64,000 bases of DNA from Rhexocercosporidium sp. MPI-PUGE-AT-0058 (Eukaryota > Ascomycota > Leotiomycetes > Helotiales), in the NCBI GenBank assembly GCA_020746875.1, contig JAGTJL010000003.1, positions 2,046,001-2,110,000 on the forward strand. The letters run 5' to 3'. The notes under the pieces are model-generated. The model was not told where the DNA came from. It saw only the letters and a list, made by a program, of their open reading frames with translations, and ran no database searches. This document shows positions 1 through 11,522 of the stretch, in pieces. Position 1 is the stretch's first letter; every line of letters starts with the position of its first letter. A program made the translations under genes and the position numbers.

Positions 1-106
1 TGGTCAGTCCAGGTAGGGGAGACGGGTAGACAGGTCGACAAGGCAAGGAAGGCTCTCCGAGCGCAGGCAAGCAGCCGGTTTAGGTTCCGTGGGCACAGGA
101 TAGGAG

Positions 107-130
107 GGATGGATGGATGGATAGATGGAT
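107..130. repeat. (GGAT)n microsatellite
   Basis: About six GGAT units with one GATA variant. It is a simple tandem repeat in non-coding DNA with no visible role. Confidence 0.85.
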
Positions 131-237
131 GTAAGTGGGAGGATAATATGGAGCGTGGTTGGCTCAATCCATGCAATTAGAAACGATCTGTCGGATTTTA
201 TATCGGCGGCGCTTTTCGAAGGGCAAAAGAAGCAATG

Positions 238-275
238 CAGCAGGCAGGCAGGCAGGCAGGCAGGCAAGCAAGCAA
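238..275. repeat. (GGCA)n microsatellite
   Basis: A run of CAGG/GGCA tetranucleotides that decays into CAAG units at its right end. A (GT)n run follows at about 374-390. Confidence 0.85.
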
Positions 276-1820
276 CGCAGTAAAGGGGGAACTGGGCAAG
301 AGAAGTGAAGTGAAGATGGTGGGAGAGTGGGAGAGGAGATGAGAGGAGACGAGAGACAGCGAGCTGAAAAAGGGTGCGTGTGTGTGTGTGAGTAAAAGGC
401 AGAGGTAAATAAGGTGATGGCTGGAGCCTCCCTCGATGGTCACGACAACAGCAGCTTTTTGATGCAGTGCAGTTCGAGTGCAGTACGCACGAGGGCAGCA
501 GCTTGCAGCAGGTAGGTAGCAGGCGTTAATTGGATTTCTGTATCTGTCTGTCCAGTTCTCTCCAACCCAATGGCTGATCGTCAGGGCTCTCATTGGGGAA
601 ATCTGCCCGACTTTGTGGGGGGTGCCCGGCCACTTGGAAAAAAAAATTACTTCGGCTCACGATGCCCCCAAGGACAAACAATTCTAGAAGCTTCCAAGCG
701 ATAAAAATGGGTGGATTACACAGACTCAACAAGATTACTTGAGTACGAAAAGCGCCGTAAATTAGCGAGAAGGGAATACTAGAAGTAGGAGGGCTGGAAA
801 GTTTCATATTGATTGTCTCTCGTCGGACGAAATTCTGCCCCGAGTCGCTTTGGTAGACATTTGTAGAATGTTCTGTGGAGTTTTATCTGATGTTGATGTC
901 ATCGTTGTCGTCGGATAACCCTGTTGGCAGTTGAGCTTATCTACAATGCCTGGTGGCCTTTGGTCTTCATTCAGCCTCGTCCCGCTTTCAATTCGAGAGG
1001 CTGAGGAACCACGTCAACAATGTTACCAAGCAACAACGCCGTTATTTGCTCTCTGAAGGTGGGGGTTATTGACGAGAGCGAATACGCAATTATATTTCAT
1101 TTTTTTTTAATTTTTATCCTCCAAATTTCAGCAGCCTTTATACATGTCTTACTTCTAATTAGTGTTCAATATCCCGTTGCCAGTGTTATCTTGTTTATTT
1201 ACCCCTTTTGCTATCTACCCGAGCCCCTATCCGTGAGCCATGCTGTCCGTCCGTATCAGACCCTCGAGGTCCGAGGGACCAAGTCACAAATTCGTAACTT
1301 GCAAACAATCACCAAGATACTAAAAACAATAACATATTGGAACAATCGCTGATTGGTTATCAAGTGTAATACCACGCTTCGAAAAAAATCATCAACAAAC
1401 AGGTGGTTGGCTCTGCAGCAACGAAACTCTGGCCAATGAAGCCAGCCAGCCAAGCGACCAAACGCCCCAACACAGCAACACCGTCGCACTCTTGTAACCG
1501 CACACCATAAGTGGAAGCTCGAATCGCAGTTGTGTCATTTCCTAGCCTTTCATCTCACCTCGTCTCCAGGCTTCAAGCGGGCTTTGCTTGTGACTTTGTG
1601 TCGAACCGTTTTAAATGCAAAATCGCAACGCTGGAAAAAAAAATTGGTGTGCACGAAAGGCCAAGTCTTGCCGTGGATAATATGAGGGATGCCCTGCCTT
1701 TACTGATGAAGATACAATACATTCCACTCCATTCCCTCCCTCTCTTTCCAATGATTTCTCTAAACTCCAATTCTAATCCAACAGGCACTCCAGAATTCCC
1801 TAGGCCACACCATCCAACGC

Positions 1821-4800
1821 TCATCTAAAATACACCGGAACACCATAAACACACACAGCCGCCGCATTCAAATACCTCAAATGACAAGCGCTCCTCCCCC
1901 TCGCCACAGCCTCGACAAGACTCACACTCCCACTCCCAGTCGCACTCCTCTCCCTAACCTCCACCTTCCTCTCCCTCCCCTTCCCCTTCCTCCCCCCACC
2001 ACTACTCAAACTCCCACCCACCATCTCTCCCTCGAACAACCCCCAATGCTCAAACGTACTCTTCGCGAACCGATCAATATCCTTATCCGTAACATCCCAC
2101 AGCGTAGCCACCAGCGCTGGACACCCAGCATGCATATAATTAATCGGCGGACCATGTGGTTCGAACTCCCCCCTCTCCACCAATGCGCCACTACTGCAGC
2201 CCATGAGGATCGTAACGGCGCATTTATCCAGCTTCTTGATCTCGCGGGCACGGATATATTGCGCGCCGCTTCCATGGCCGAAGTAGAGGAAGAGGTCTTT
2301 GGCTTGGAGGGTTTCTTTGATTTCTTCTTCTGAGGGCTCGCGGTTCGTTATGCCAGATGAGAGGTTGAGGTTTTGGAGGGGCTTTTGGAAGACGGATTGC
2401 GTGTGTTTGAGATCGCCGCCGGGGTTGAGAATGTAGGATGCGTTTAAGCGGCTTATGTAGTGGCCCTCAGGAACATCCTCAGGGGCGTCCTTTTGCTGGG
2501 TCAGGATCCTTTCTCGTAGACATCCGAGGGATGGGAGGCGGGATACTGCGAGACCGTCCATGCATGGTAGAGATTCCCAAGGGAAAGAATGCAACGCCTT
2601 GTCCAACACCAAGATGGTATGTCGTCCTTCCTCGACCTGTCCCGATGCATGAACAGCTGAATAATAGCCACGAAGTGCATCTTGCATCTCAATAACAATC
2701 GAGTCGAAATCTATCTCGGCGTAGGCATTGAGTTCTCCATGGAATTGAAGGACATCAACAACGAAGTAAAGAAGGTCAGTCAAAGGCTCCGAAAAGTCGC
2801 ACTCCTCATCCGAAGCATCGCCAAGCCCAATGAATAGGTCCAAGATCCTGGAATCCAGTGTTATACGTGGCCCGGCAGCTTTCCTACCCGTCTTGCGTCG
2901 AGAGGGGAGATGTCTATCGAGAATATTCTGGAAAGATTTCTGGAATCGAGCGAGTAATTCTGGTCGTCGTGTATGTTGGGAAAATATACCTGTGAAACCA
3001 CCTAGCCAGACCTTCTCAACATTCTCAAGAAGGTCTCTCAGTCGCAAGTCTAAGCCTTCTCGCTCTTCCCACCAGGCTGTCTTGGCCTCTCGGCCAGTCA
3101 TGCCAACAGCATCATGAGCGCTCTCATTTGCCATTTCGATGATCTCCAACAGCTCGGCCTGGCCTTGCTCAAAACCAAAAACCTCCTCGTCTGCATCCAT
3201 GGAGTTGTGCCGTCCAAGTGGTAAGCGAAGAACAAATGGGCTGTGCCCAGCTTGCAGTTTCGTAATCGACAATTCCTGCCGGCTGTCGCTCAAGGAAATC
3301 GATACAACGGTCCATGGCTTGGGAATGATATCAACATAGTCTCTCTGGAATCTGGATAGATCGGAAGTGTATCCCATGCTGGATCTCCTTGGGTCGCTAG
3401 TAGGTAGCTTTGGCCAGGAAAGGTCGTCCAGGTTCAAGGTCGTGGGATCTCCACGAATGGCTTTGCGCTCTCGTCGAAGGGCAAGCGTTCTTGCAGTTTC
3501 TATACTAGTTAGCAATAAGCAGATCTAACGCTCAGGGGATCTCTTACCAATTGAAGAACTCGCGAGCCCAGGGTGAGCAAGTGACCTGCCCTTGACCTGG
3601 CCTGCAGCAGAGAGAAGAATTGCAACACTGTTCAGCAGTGCAGATGCAGTGTGCACTACAGATAGAGGTGCTACAGCAACAGCTATGGATTGAATCTCTG
3701 TCAAATGTTCCTGGGCTTGGCGTAATTTGTCGAAGAAGCTGTCCGGAACGGGGCTCTTTGATCCAGCACGTTCCTTGTTGACCCTCGCAGCCTGACCTTT
3801 CCTCGGAGGAGAAGCCTTCACAACAGATAGTCTATCTCCCTGTTTCTCAGCTTTGATTAGCCCAGCCACGGAGGGGAATGATATCGTGGAATCCTGCAAG
3901 ACGGAGTAGACTGGGTCTGCATTCATCTGTTCCAAGCTGTGGAAGAGAAACTGTTTAGCCATTGCAAGACCATGATCGACTGCCTCGAGCTGAGAGAGAT
4001 GGCCGCTGTCTATTCCTTGTAGTATAGCTAGAGCTTCTGCGAACTTCTTTGTAAAGACCAGAGCTCGAGCTTTCTGTCGAATGATCATTGATGTTAAGGA
4101 TTTTAGTTGAGGACATACTTCTGCGACAGAAGTCACAACCTCGATCGGGGACTTTGCTCTAGTTGCCGTTTTGCATTTGACGACGGCCTTGGCACGGGCT
4201 GGTGCCTTTCTGGCCACTGGTACTTTCCGTTTCGTAAGTGTCAACTGCGCCATTTTCTCCTCCAATCCACCAGCTTGCTCAGACAGACCGGCGACTTTCT
4301 CCAGGCTGTTGATATAGTCTACCATCCCGATGTTCTTCACGGTCTCTTCAGCCTCACCATACGCCAATATCTCTTCGTCGCGCTCTCCAAGTAGACCATG
4401 CATATTTCCAAGGTGATATGTAAGAAGTGCTGTGTCCCGGCTCTTGTCGAATTTTGAGCAGAGCTTCTTAGCCTCCATCAAAAGTTCAGAACCACGGTCC
4501 AGAACACCCGCCTTCAACCAGGTACTGCCCAAAAATGCTGATGCCATTGCTAGGTGGGCTTCCGATCCAACCTCCTGAGCAAGCTTGTGCGCCTGCTCTG
4601 CGTAGTAAACTGTTTCCTGGAACATGCCATGATGGGCAAAAATGCTGGAAAGATGTTTGAGACTCCGGAAAAGAGGGGTGATCAAAGCCCAGAAGTTGGA
4701 CCCAGAGCAGACTTGATCACTAATGGACTTCGTCGGAACGGCGATAGTCGACATGCTCAGGTGAGAAACATCCTCCGTCAACTTCTCCACGTCGGCCTTT

Positions 4801-7800
4801 GAACCAGAATCCGATGAAGTTGATTTCCGTCGAGCTTGTTCCTCGATGTTAGTCCAGGCACGCCGCACAAGTCTCACACATTGCTTTGCATGGCTGAGAG
4901 CGATATGAGCGGAGCCACGCTCCAGGGCTAAGACAGAGTAGACCATGTAAGCATTAGAGATCAAGAGGTTCATCTTAGTCCTTTGCTGCAGTGCCGTCGT
5001 TGATTTTGATTTTGGCAAGTGGTCTTTCTCTTCAGCATACATGGCTTGAGCAGATGTCAGATTCTCTTCCCTGTGGTTTGTTAGCTCCAGCAACCTAAAT
5101 CTCAAGGATATAACGTACACCTTGTCAAAGCTACCAATGGCTAGCAAGTATTGGCAGTGCGAAAGATGCAGCTGAAGCGTAGCATATGATGTAACTCCAT
5201 TGCGAGCGGCGTATACCATAGCTCGATCAAAGGCCAATCCGGCTTTTCCAGAGTACCCAAGCTGAAGCCATTGGGATCCCAAGTAGGTAAAACTGAGAAC
5301 GAGATCATCCGGGACCGAAACGTTGTCACCAAATTCGTTGATCTCAGCGATTAATCGCAGGACTGCAATTCGAACTGTATCCAAGCCTTTCATCTGCAAG
5401 TAATCTCCAATGGTGTTCAAGTGCGCCAATAGACCGGGTACATCCTCAACTTGTTTTTCGAAATCAGAGAGATTTGGACATTGAGTCTGGATAGAGGACC
5501 ATGTTGCAAGGCCTTGCTTCAAGATATCTAGCCTAGGTACATCCTCCGCCAATTCCAATATCGTTGCTGCTAGATTCCTGTAATGGTTCAGATAGCCTTG
5601 CAATCCCTCGTCTCTTGTACCGCGGCCATCGATTGTCGCTAGATGAGAACTCTGGAGCTCGTTTTGAAGAGTTTCCCTCATGGAATCATGTTGTTCCACA
5701 TCCAGGGACAAACGATGGATCAAAACTCGGAGTCTGCGTATTGGAAATTTGTCCTGGTCGTAGACTGAAAGTAGCTCGCTGAAGATGCTGGAAAGAATGC
5801 TCTTGGCGGGACCGGTCTCGGCTGACTGGATAGAAAACAAATCCAATTGGTGTTCAAGCACGGCCCCTTTCTCTTCGGTGGTCCAGGATTCGTTGACGAG
5901 TTGATTCGATGTAGAGGCCTTGAGGTAACGCAGCTGAACCTTCAGTAGGGAGTGAATAGTTCGACCCAGTACTGATGCTACATCGTCGTCATTCCAAATG
6001 GTCTTCGGCGACTGAGAAGCAGACTTTTCAACGACCAGGTTAAGTGCGCCGTCGCTTATCAGCTCGTCTCGCAGTGTCAACAGAGTCTGGAATAACTCAT
6101 CGTAACGAGCTGTCGTCTTACAGTATTCGGCCATGCGTTCTAATTTCATCGAGAACTGAGCAATCCTTCGCTCCTGTTGAGATCTTTGCCGAATGCTATC
6201 AATTGACCGCCGTAAGGCTCTCATCTGTGGGCCATCCTTCACGCCCTCGGGGTTCCGCCTCATGTTGAGATATTGAGTATAGTAAAGGTTGGATATCCTA
6301 ACATGGTACGATGCTGAAGTCGATCCATCATAAACAATAATATCGCCAGTATTTGAGTCAAGTCTTTCACTGAGTAATAGACAATCCTGCAGTTTCGAGT
6401 CCACCAATTCCCACGTTGCCCTTCCTTCCCCAACCAGCATTTTCACGAGAAACAGTGCGGAGTCGATAGCATGGAGAGCCGATTTATTGATGAATTGTCG
6501 TCGTTGTTCGTAGCGAAGAATATCCTTGGTGGCAGATTTGACATCCGGTGGGTTGCCAAGATACCGGAGAGACAGTCGTGGCAAGAGGAAAACTACAGAC
6601 TCACACATCTGACGCATACCATCTAACAATTGACTCTTGGAGGTAGGTCCAGCAGATGTTCTAAACTGAGCAAGGATGGATATGGCCGACCGCCTCACAC
6701 CGGAAATCTCTGTCATCAGCTCGTCGATCTCCGAAGACTCTCCTTTGAAAGGGCGTTCCAGCTCTTCCAGGAGGGACAGTAACACTTCTTCGTCCTTGGG
6801 ATCACCGGAAGGGTCTCGAAGTTTCAGTGCAACCAATCTCGCTAGAACAGAACATCGTTTGGCGTGCGAGTCAACGCTGGGGTCAAGTGTCTTTTGCCAT
6901 TCCACCGTCCAATTCACAGCCTCCTTCATGACATCTGCATCTCTTGAGAGCGAGCTCAACAATCTGAAGATACCAGCCAGGGTTATTCTAAGTGCACGTG
7001 GTCGAGAGTCCGAGCAGTCTGAGATCAGGGTGTGGATGTCCGTCACGGCCAGAGCTGCTACTTGGTAAGTCTTGAGTGGGCCATTTTGGTTCCTGCGAGC
7101 AAAGGCTGAGAGGCATCGAAGAAAAGGGTCGAGAATCTCCTTCGACTGGTCGCCTTTGTGGCCTGCAAGACCCCACCAGAGGAACCTGTTGTGTAGAGCC
7201 AGAGTCTGTATTTGAATCGATATTTCGGGGGAAACACTGAGTCGGCTCTCCAAAGCAAGAGCATCATCTGCGGAAGAGATACTGGGGCAGAGTGAGAGAA
7301 GGATTTCAGAAAGTGTCTGCATCTGTCTGACAATCTTATCCGTCTGTCTCTGATCCTTGGAGGCCTTAGCGGCGAAAAGAAGCAGCCTCGTTGGGGATGA
7401 TGAGTGCTCTGTGTGCAAGACCTCGAAACCCTCCTCAATCACCTTAGGTTTCCGACAGGAAGTCATAAGTCGCAGAACCTGAAGCTGGGAAGTAATAACG
7501 AGTCCAAGTTTCGGTCCAGAAAATTCCGCCTTTCCAAAATCTAACAATTCCGCCAATGTCTGGGATGTTGATGCCGCAGCTGCCTTCGCTCCAGAACCTT
7601 TTTTCGTTCCATCTCCAACATCCAGTCGTCGTTTCAATATCCTCAATTCCTTGATCGCCAAATCGTCCAAACCTAGTGATACCAGCTTCCCGACCAAAAC
7701 CGACATGCCATTTTCCAATTGAAGAGGTGGCAGATCCACTCCAGGTGTTTTAGCAGCCTGCAAAGTCCGCAAGCAAGAGAAAGCTACCCTGGCGCATTCA

Positions 7801-8354
7801 GCAACCGATCGATGTCCCGAAGAAGTGATAGAAGCCGAAGAAGAAGACCTGCTATGCCTAGAAGATATATCCGGGGAGCTCGTGACTCGATTTAGGGACC
7901 GTGGTTGTAATGGTGATTGAGGCAGGGAATTCGATCGTCGAAGTGTTTTTCTGGCTGATGATTTCACCAAGTCTTTCGAGGATGCTTGTCGTCGAACGGG
8001 ACCTGGGGCGGGAGCTTTGATGGCTTCGCTGAGAGACTTGAGTGTCGCATTTATCACCTCCGTTGCCAGGATCGACCTCTCCTTTGGTGACAATTGCTCT
8101 CCTTCTCCTTCTCCATGTTCACTATCCACCACAATCCTTTTCGTCCTCGTCTTCGCCGCGGGTGTTCTGGTAATTTTCTGTCTCGAATTCGCAGCAACCT
8201 TCACTGGTTTCTTTGCATTGGCTGCGGTCGTATTTTGGGCCTCTGTCTTCGGTAATAAGAGCTCGCTGAGTATGGTGACAGTCGCCGGTGTACATGTTGA
8301 TGCTGAAGCAACAGAGCTCCGAATCGAGTCGGCAGTTGCTTGTAGGGAAGCCAT
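1821..8354 (-). CDS. Separase (ESP1/Cut1/BimB family, peptidase C50)
   Basis: Separase is the cysteine protease that cleaves the cohesin kleisin at anaphase onset and is held inactive by securin. Two exons (8354-3548 and 3499-1821) flank a 48-bp intron with a GTAAGA donor and TATAG acceptor; joined they give 2161 residues, a normal size for fungal separases. I chose the ATG at 8354; the frame opens further only through a TTG. The N-terminal ~1600 residues look alpha-helical, as expected for the TPR/ARM-like part, with a basic Ser-rich segment near residues 60-180. The C-terminal protease domain carries the diagnostic dyad: His about 2011 in FGHGSG and Cys about 2037 in MGCSSG, followed by the conserved GCPALVATLWDVTDKDIDRF stretch. 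The gene is divergent from the DUF5321-like gene at 8661, 306 bp away. The tail after the catalytic domain contains a Gly/Arg/Lys-rich insert. Confidence 0.96.
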
Positions 8355-8660
8355 GATGAAAAATATCACTGACAAAGAATCGTCTGGTACTATTGGCGAT
8401 TAGACATTATTCCAAAAGCGAAGCCAGGATGCAAAGAAGCAATATTGTTCAGCAAGTAGATACCCTATCGCGACTTTGACATCAAAGTGGATCCGTGTTT
8501 TCCTTGGACTTAGTGTTGACACGGCAACGGTGTGGTCGGTGCGAACCTTAATCCGTCCCGTCTTCGAGAAATTTGGTGATCTTGACTTGACTTGCTCAAA
8601 GCTTTCCTCTACTTTTGAAGACTATTTCCTAATTACTGGTATCCAGAAAAGACTTCAACA
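8355..8660. promoter_or_regulatory. Divergent promoter between separase and DUF5321-like gene
   Basis: These 306 bases separate two head-to-head start codons, so both genes must be transcribed from here or from overlapping sequence. I see no clear TATA box; no specific factor site can be assigned by eye. Confidence 0.5.
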
Positions 8661-9321
8661 ATGAACGTGACAATGCTTCGCCGAATCCTCCTCGCGCCCC
8701 CCACCCTCCGCGCAGCACTCGTCCCTTTTCCACGAACCCTCCCATCTTTCGCCCGACCCTACTCAGCTACACCAAGCATCACATCCACCTCATTCTGGAT
8801 CAGCTTGATCCCCAAACCCCTCCGCAAGAGTTCTCCAACCGCAGCTCTAAAGAAAAAAGTTAGATCGAAGGAGTGGAATCCCGCGACGTTCTTTATAGTG
8901 ATATTCCTTCTTATTGGATCGATGTCCATTCAGATGATCGCGTTGCGGAATGATTTCGCGGCGTTCAGTCGCAGAGCTGACGCGCGCATTGGGCTGTTGA
9001 AGGAGATTATTGAGAGGATTCAGAAGGGGGAGGAGGTTGATGTGGAGGGATTACTGGGGACGGGCGATGCTGTCAGGGAGAAGGAATGGGAAGAGGGTAT
9101 GATGCCTCTTTACTTCAATTTGCCGAGGATGTTTCTGACTTGATGTAATAGTTCTACAAGAGATCGAGAAAGAGGACCAGGCCTGGGAGCAGTCACGGAA
9201 GAGTAAACCAAAACATGGCCGAAACCTCGAAGAAGTGAATGCTACGAAACCAGAAGCAATTACACCGAAAGAACATCCTGCAGAAAAGCCTAAATCGAAT
9301 GCTCCATCTGGATTCTATTAG
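8661..9321 (+). CDS. Small mitochondrial membrane protein, DUF5321-like
   Basis: Two exons (8661-9096 and 9152-9321) around a 55-bp GTATGA...ATAG intron give 201 residues. The N terminus (MNVTMLRRILLAPPTLRAAL, then repeated Arg and no acidic residue until about 70) has the character of a mitochondrial presequence. One strong hydrophobic segment (WNPATFFIVIFLLIGSMSIQ, about residues 73-92) is followed by a charged helical region and a Lys/Pro-rich tail ending GFY. This architecture fits the fungal family of unknown function DUF5321, which I name from memory of the motif around RSKEWNPATFF. A single-pass inner-membrane protein is the best guess; the molecular role is unknown. The open frame alone would end in the intron, so splicing is needed to reach the full tail. 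Confidence 0.8.
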
Positions 9322-9367
9322 AGTTCTATGGTTGGGTTGTATACAATATGTACAATATACACAGCTT

Positions 9368-10603
9368 CTATGATAGCATATCTTTGAATACTCTACTGTT
9401 GGAATGCTCCTCGTGGGCAGCGTCTGATTTATGGGATTTGGACTGAGCCAAGCCAGTGCGCTTTAACCGGTCAACCAGTCCTGGAAGCACTTTGTCAGTT
9501 CCCAGTTCGATGCGGACACCCGATTCTCCAGATTGGCCCATGGGCAACTTCTGAAAGAATGCATCCTCTCCTCTAACTCCTCCAAGATTCAATATACCGA
9601 TTGGCATGCCCCTTTCGTTGGCCCGTTTCGCAAGTCTCCATGCAGAATATGTTGCTAGAGAAGTCCCCAATATCAGAAGTCTTCCTGAACCATCGATTGC
9701 CTGCTCCGCGGCCTCCTTCACTCTGCTGGCTATGCTCTCTCCGAACATTACCACAGCAGGTTTCAATATCCCAGCGGTACTCGATGGCTTCCAAGCACCT
9801 TCCTCATCGACTTCAACAATCATCTGCGTCCCATCTCCAGCAATCGGCGGGTTTGCAAGGCAATGTGGACATGCTGGGTATCTAAAGGTTGTATATGGTG
9901 CTCCGGGCAGGTCAACATCTCCATCTGGATTCGTCTTCATCCCCTTTGCCCTTCTCTCATCCGGATTCTCGGTATCCAGTGCCCCAGACTCAATCGCTTC
10001 CAGCAAAAAGGCCGCCCACGCCGGGTTCAATCTCGCCAATGATTCCTGGAAAGCTTCTCGGGGTAGATCATTGTGGCAAGTGACACAGGTCAAAGCCCGC
10101 AGATATCCATGCAGTTCGAGAGTTGAGAGCTCAGGATGCGCCGTCGAATGGAAAGAATCAACATTCTGCGTGACAACACTCCGAACAAGGCCTATCTCTC
10201 CAAGCTGCTTGATAGCATAATGTGCAGGGTTCGGTCTGGCTTTATGTAGATTCGTCCAACCTAGGAAACTCCGCGCCCAATACCTCTTTCTCGCCTCATG
10301 GTTTGCTAGAAATTCATGATAATAGATAGGACGATACGTCTTGTTGACTCGATATGTGCCATTCGTGCCTCTGTAGTCCGCCAGCCCCGAAGCGACAGAG
10401 ATTCCCGCTCCGGACAGTATCACCGTCGAGGCAGGGTCTGCCACTCCATCTTGCTGGCGCAGCAGCGAGGGGGATGGTGGGGCCGTGAGGAACTTGGAGA
10501 GGGCGGCGATGGCGCCGGTGATGGTATTCGCGTTCCGTGGGATTATGTTTGGAGCTGGCAGAGGGCCCGTGTAGGGGATTCGCATGAAGGGGGGTTTTTT
10601 CAT
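9368..10603 (-). CDS. Sirtuin, NAD-dependent deacylase, SIRT4-like (class II)
   Basis: This intronless gene encodes 411 residues of the Sir2 family, which remove acyl groups from lysine using NAD. The NAD-binding motif GAGISVASGLADYRG lies at about residues 65-79, TQNVD at 145-149 and the catalytic His at 165 in LELHGYL. Two Cys pairs (173/176 in CVTC and 245/248 in CPHC) form the zinc site, and ILGTSLATYSAWRL closes the Rossmann fold. The long insert between the Cys pairs and the overall pattern resemble mitochondrial SIRT4-type enzymes more than the nuclear Sir2/Hst proteins. The Lys/Arg-containing N terminus could act as a targeting sequence, but this is weak. In the canonical GAGIS-T motif the Thr is Val here, and the usual GIPD is GLAD. 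The start is the first ATG, at 10603. Confidence 0.93.
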   Translation of the reverse strand: MKKPPFMRIPYTGPLPAPNIIPRNANTITGAIAALSKFLTAPPSPSLLRQQDGVADPASTVILSGAGISVASGLADYRGTNGTYRVNKTYRPIYYHEFLANHEARKRYWARSFLGWTNLHKARPNPAHYAIKQLGEIGLVRSVVTQNVDSFHSTAHPELSTLELHGYLRALTCVTCHNDLPREAFQESLARLNPAWAAFLLEAIESGALDTENPDERRAKGMKTNPDGDVDLPGAPYTTFRYPACPHCLANPPIAGDGTQMIVEVDEEGAWKPSSTAGILKPAVVMFGESIASRVKEAAEQAIDGSGRLLILGTSLATYSAWRLAKRANERGMPIGILNLGGVRGEDAFFQKLPMGQSGESGVRIELGTDKVLPGLVDRLKRTGLAQSKSHKSDAAHEEHSNSRVFKDMLS

Positions 10604-11522
10604 CGAGGAGTTGCGTCGGCGTCGTTGACACTTTCGTGGAGAAGCTGTGTGATCGATGGAGCTTGCTGGGGCTGGTTCACAAAGGTATTCGCGTCATTAC
10701 GATTTACTCGTGGCCCTCCCCTCCTCCGAGCGGCGTCTGTTTCGTCCACTTTACCTCCTTGCATTGCATAGATAGTCACAGTCCACCTCCACCGCGGCTG
10801 ATGACGACGCGAGCTTAGTCAATGTTAACAAGCATTTAGAAGTATTGTGACTCGGTCAAAAGTTCGGAGGGGCCTCGGGGCGGAAATCCACAGATGGTAT
10901 GTCAGCCATTGGAATAAAATGTTCAGGGCAAGTAGTAACGAGTAAGGGCTGAGTAGGTAGAGAAGAGCAGGAGTCCCCTTCCCCGGTACCCTTGCCCTGG
11001 CCCAGCCTGCTTAAAACAAAAAAGCTTCGAAATGGCCGAGGCGTGAGTGGTTCGAGTTCGAGTTCGAGTCTCAGTCTCCGAAAGCCCCCATCCGATCCCC
11101 CCAGGCCATAAGCTAGCTCCCAGAATGATACCATTCCATACCATCCCATAATACCATACCATCCCCATCCCATACCGTATGTACCATACATACCATACAT
11201 ACCAGTCCCTACCTTACCTTACCTTACCTCACCTCACGTCTAGCTTTCCCATCCCGTCCCGTCCCATCTTCCACTCGTTAAACCAAAACCCCCAAAAAAA
11301 ACATAAATCAATTTTGTTCGTCACTGGGAGACCTTTCCCACCACCACCACCACCCTTGGCACTCCTAGATATATAGATTCCTACCTACACCTACAACTTT
11401 CATGCCCGCGTCGCTATACACGCGTCCCGTTGCAGGCTTGACCTGTCAGAGGTCTCGTCCTTGTCTTTCCCCCCTGGCTTTTGGGCCCTTTCCTTAACGT
11501 GCTTGATCCTCCGTCCCTCCCA
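10604..11522. promoter_or_regulatory. Divergent intergenic region, sirtuin / CDF transporter
   Basis: No gene is visible in these 919 bases between two divergent starts. A run of ATACC/CATACC units occupies about 11130-11205, followed by CTTAC/CTCAC repeats at 11211-11236 and a CCACCACCACCACC tract near 11339. Pyrimidine-rich tracts of this kind are common in fungal promoters and leaders and probably belong to the transporter gene. Confidence 0.6.
11130..11236. repeat. CATACC / CTTAC simple-repeat block
   Basis: Imperfect tandem CCATAC, CCATCCC and ACCTT units run almost without break, giving an A/C-T-only + strand for more than 90 bases. It lies about 290 bp upstream of the CDF transporter start and could be a promoter element or just a microsatellite. 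Confidence 0.75.

Larger units (their letters stand above)
1..1820. other. Non-coding stretch downstream of separase
   Basis: No convincing gene. The open frames here are short, low in complexity and without recognisable domains or splice structure. The first 400 bases hold several simple repeats (listed separately), and AT-rich tracts lie around 1090-1400. It may include the 3' UTR of the separase gene, which ends at 1821, and the leader or promoter of a gene left of the window. I see no tRNA. Confidence 0.6.

Noticed and set aside
1020..1352. 110-codon frame near the left end
   Set aside because: Very AT-rich, hydrophobic run from T-tracts, no similarity recognised.
9601..10220. Long + strand frames opposite the sirtuin
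   Set aside because: Antisense shadows of a well-supported sirtuin coding sequence.
11481..11522. Fourteen-residue N-terminal extension of the CDF transporter
   Set aside because: It would start with TTG; the first ATG is at 11523.
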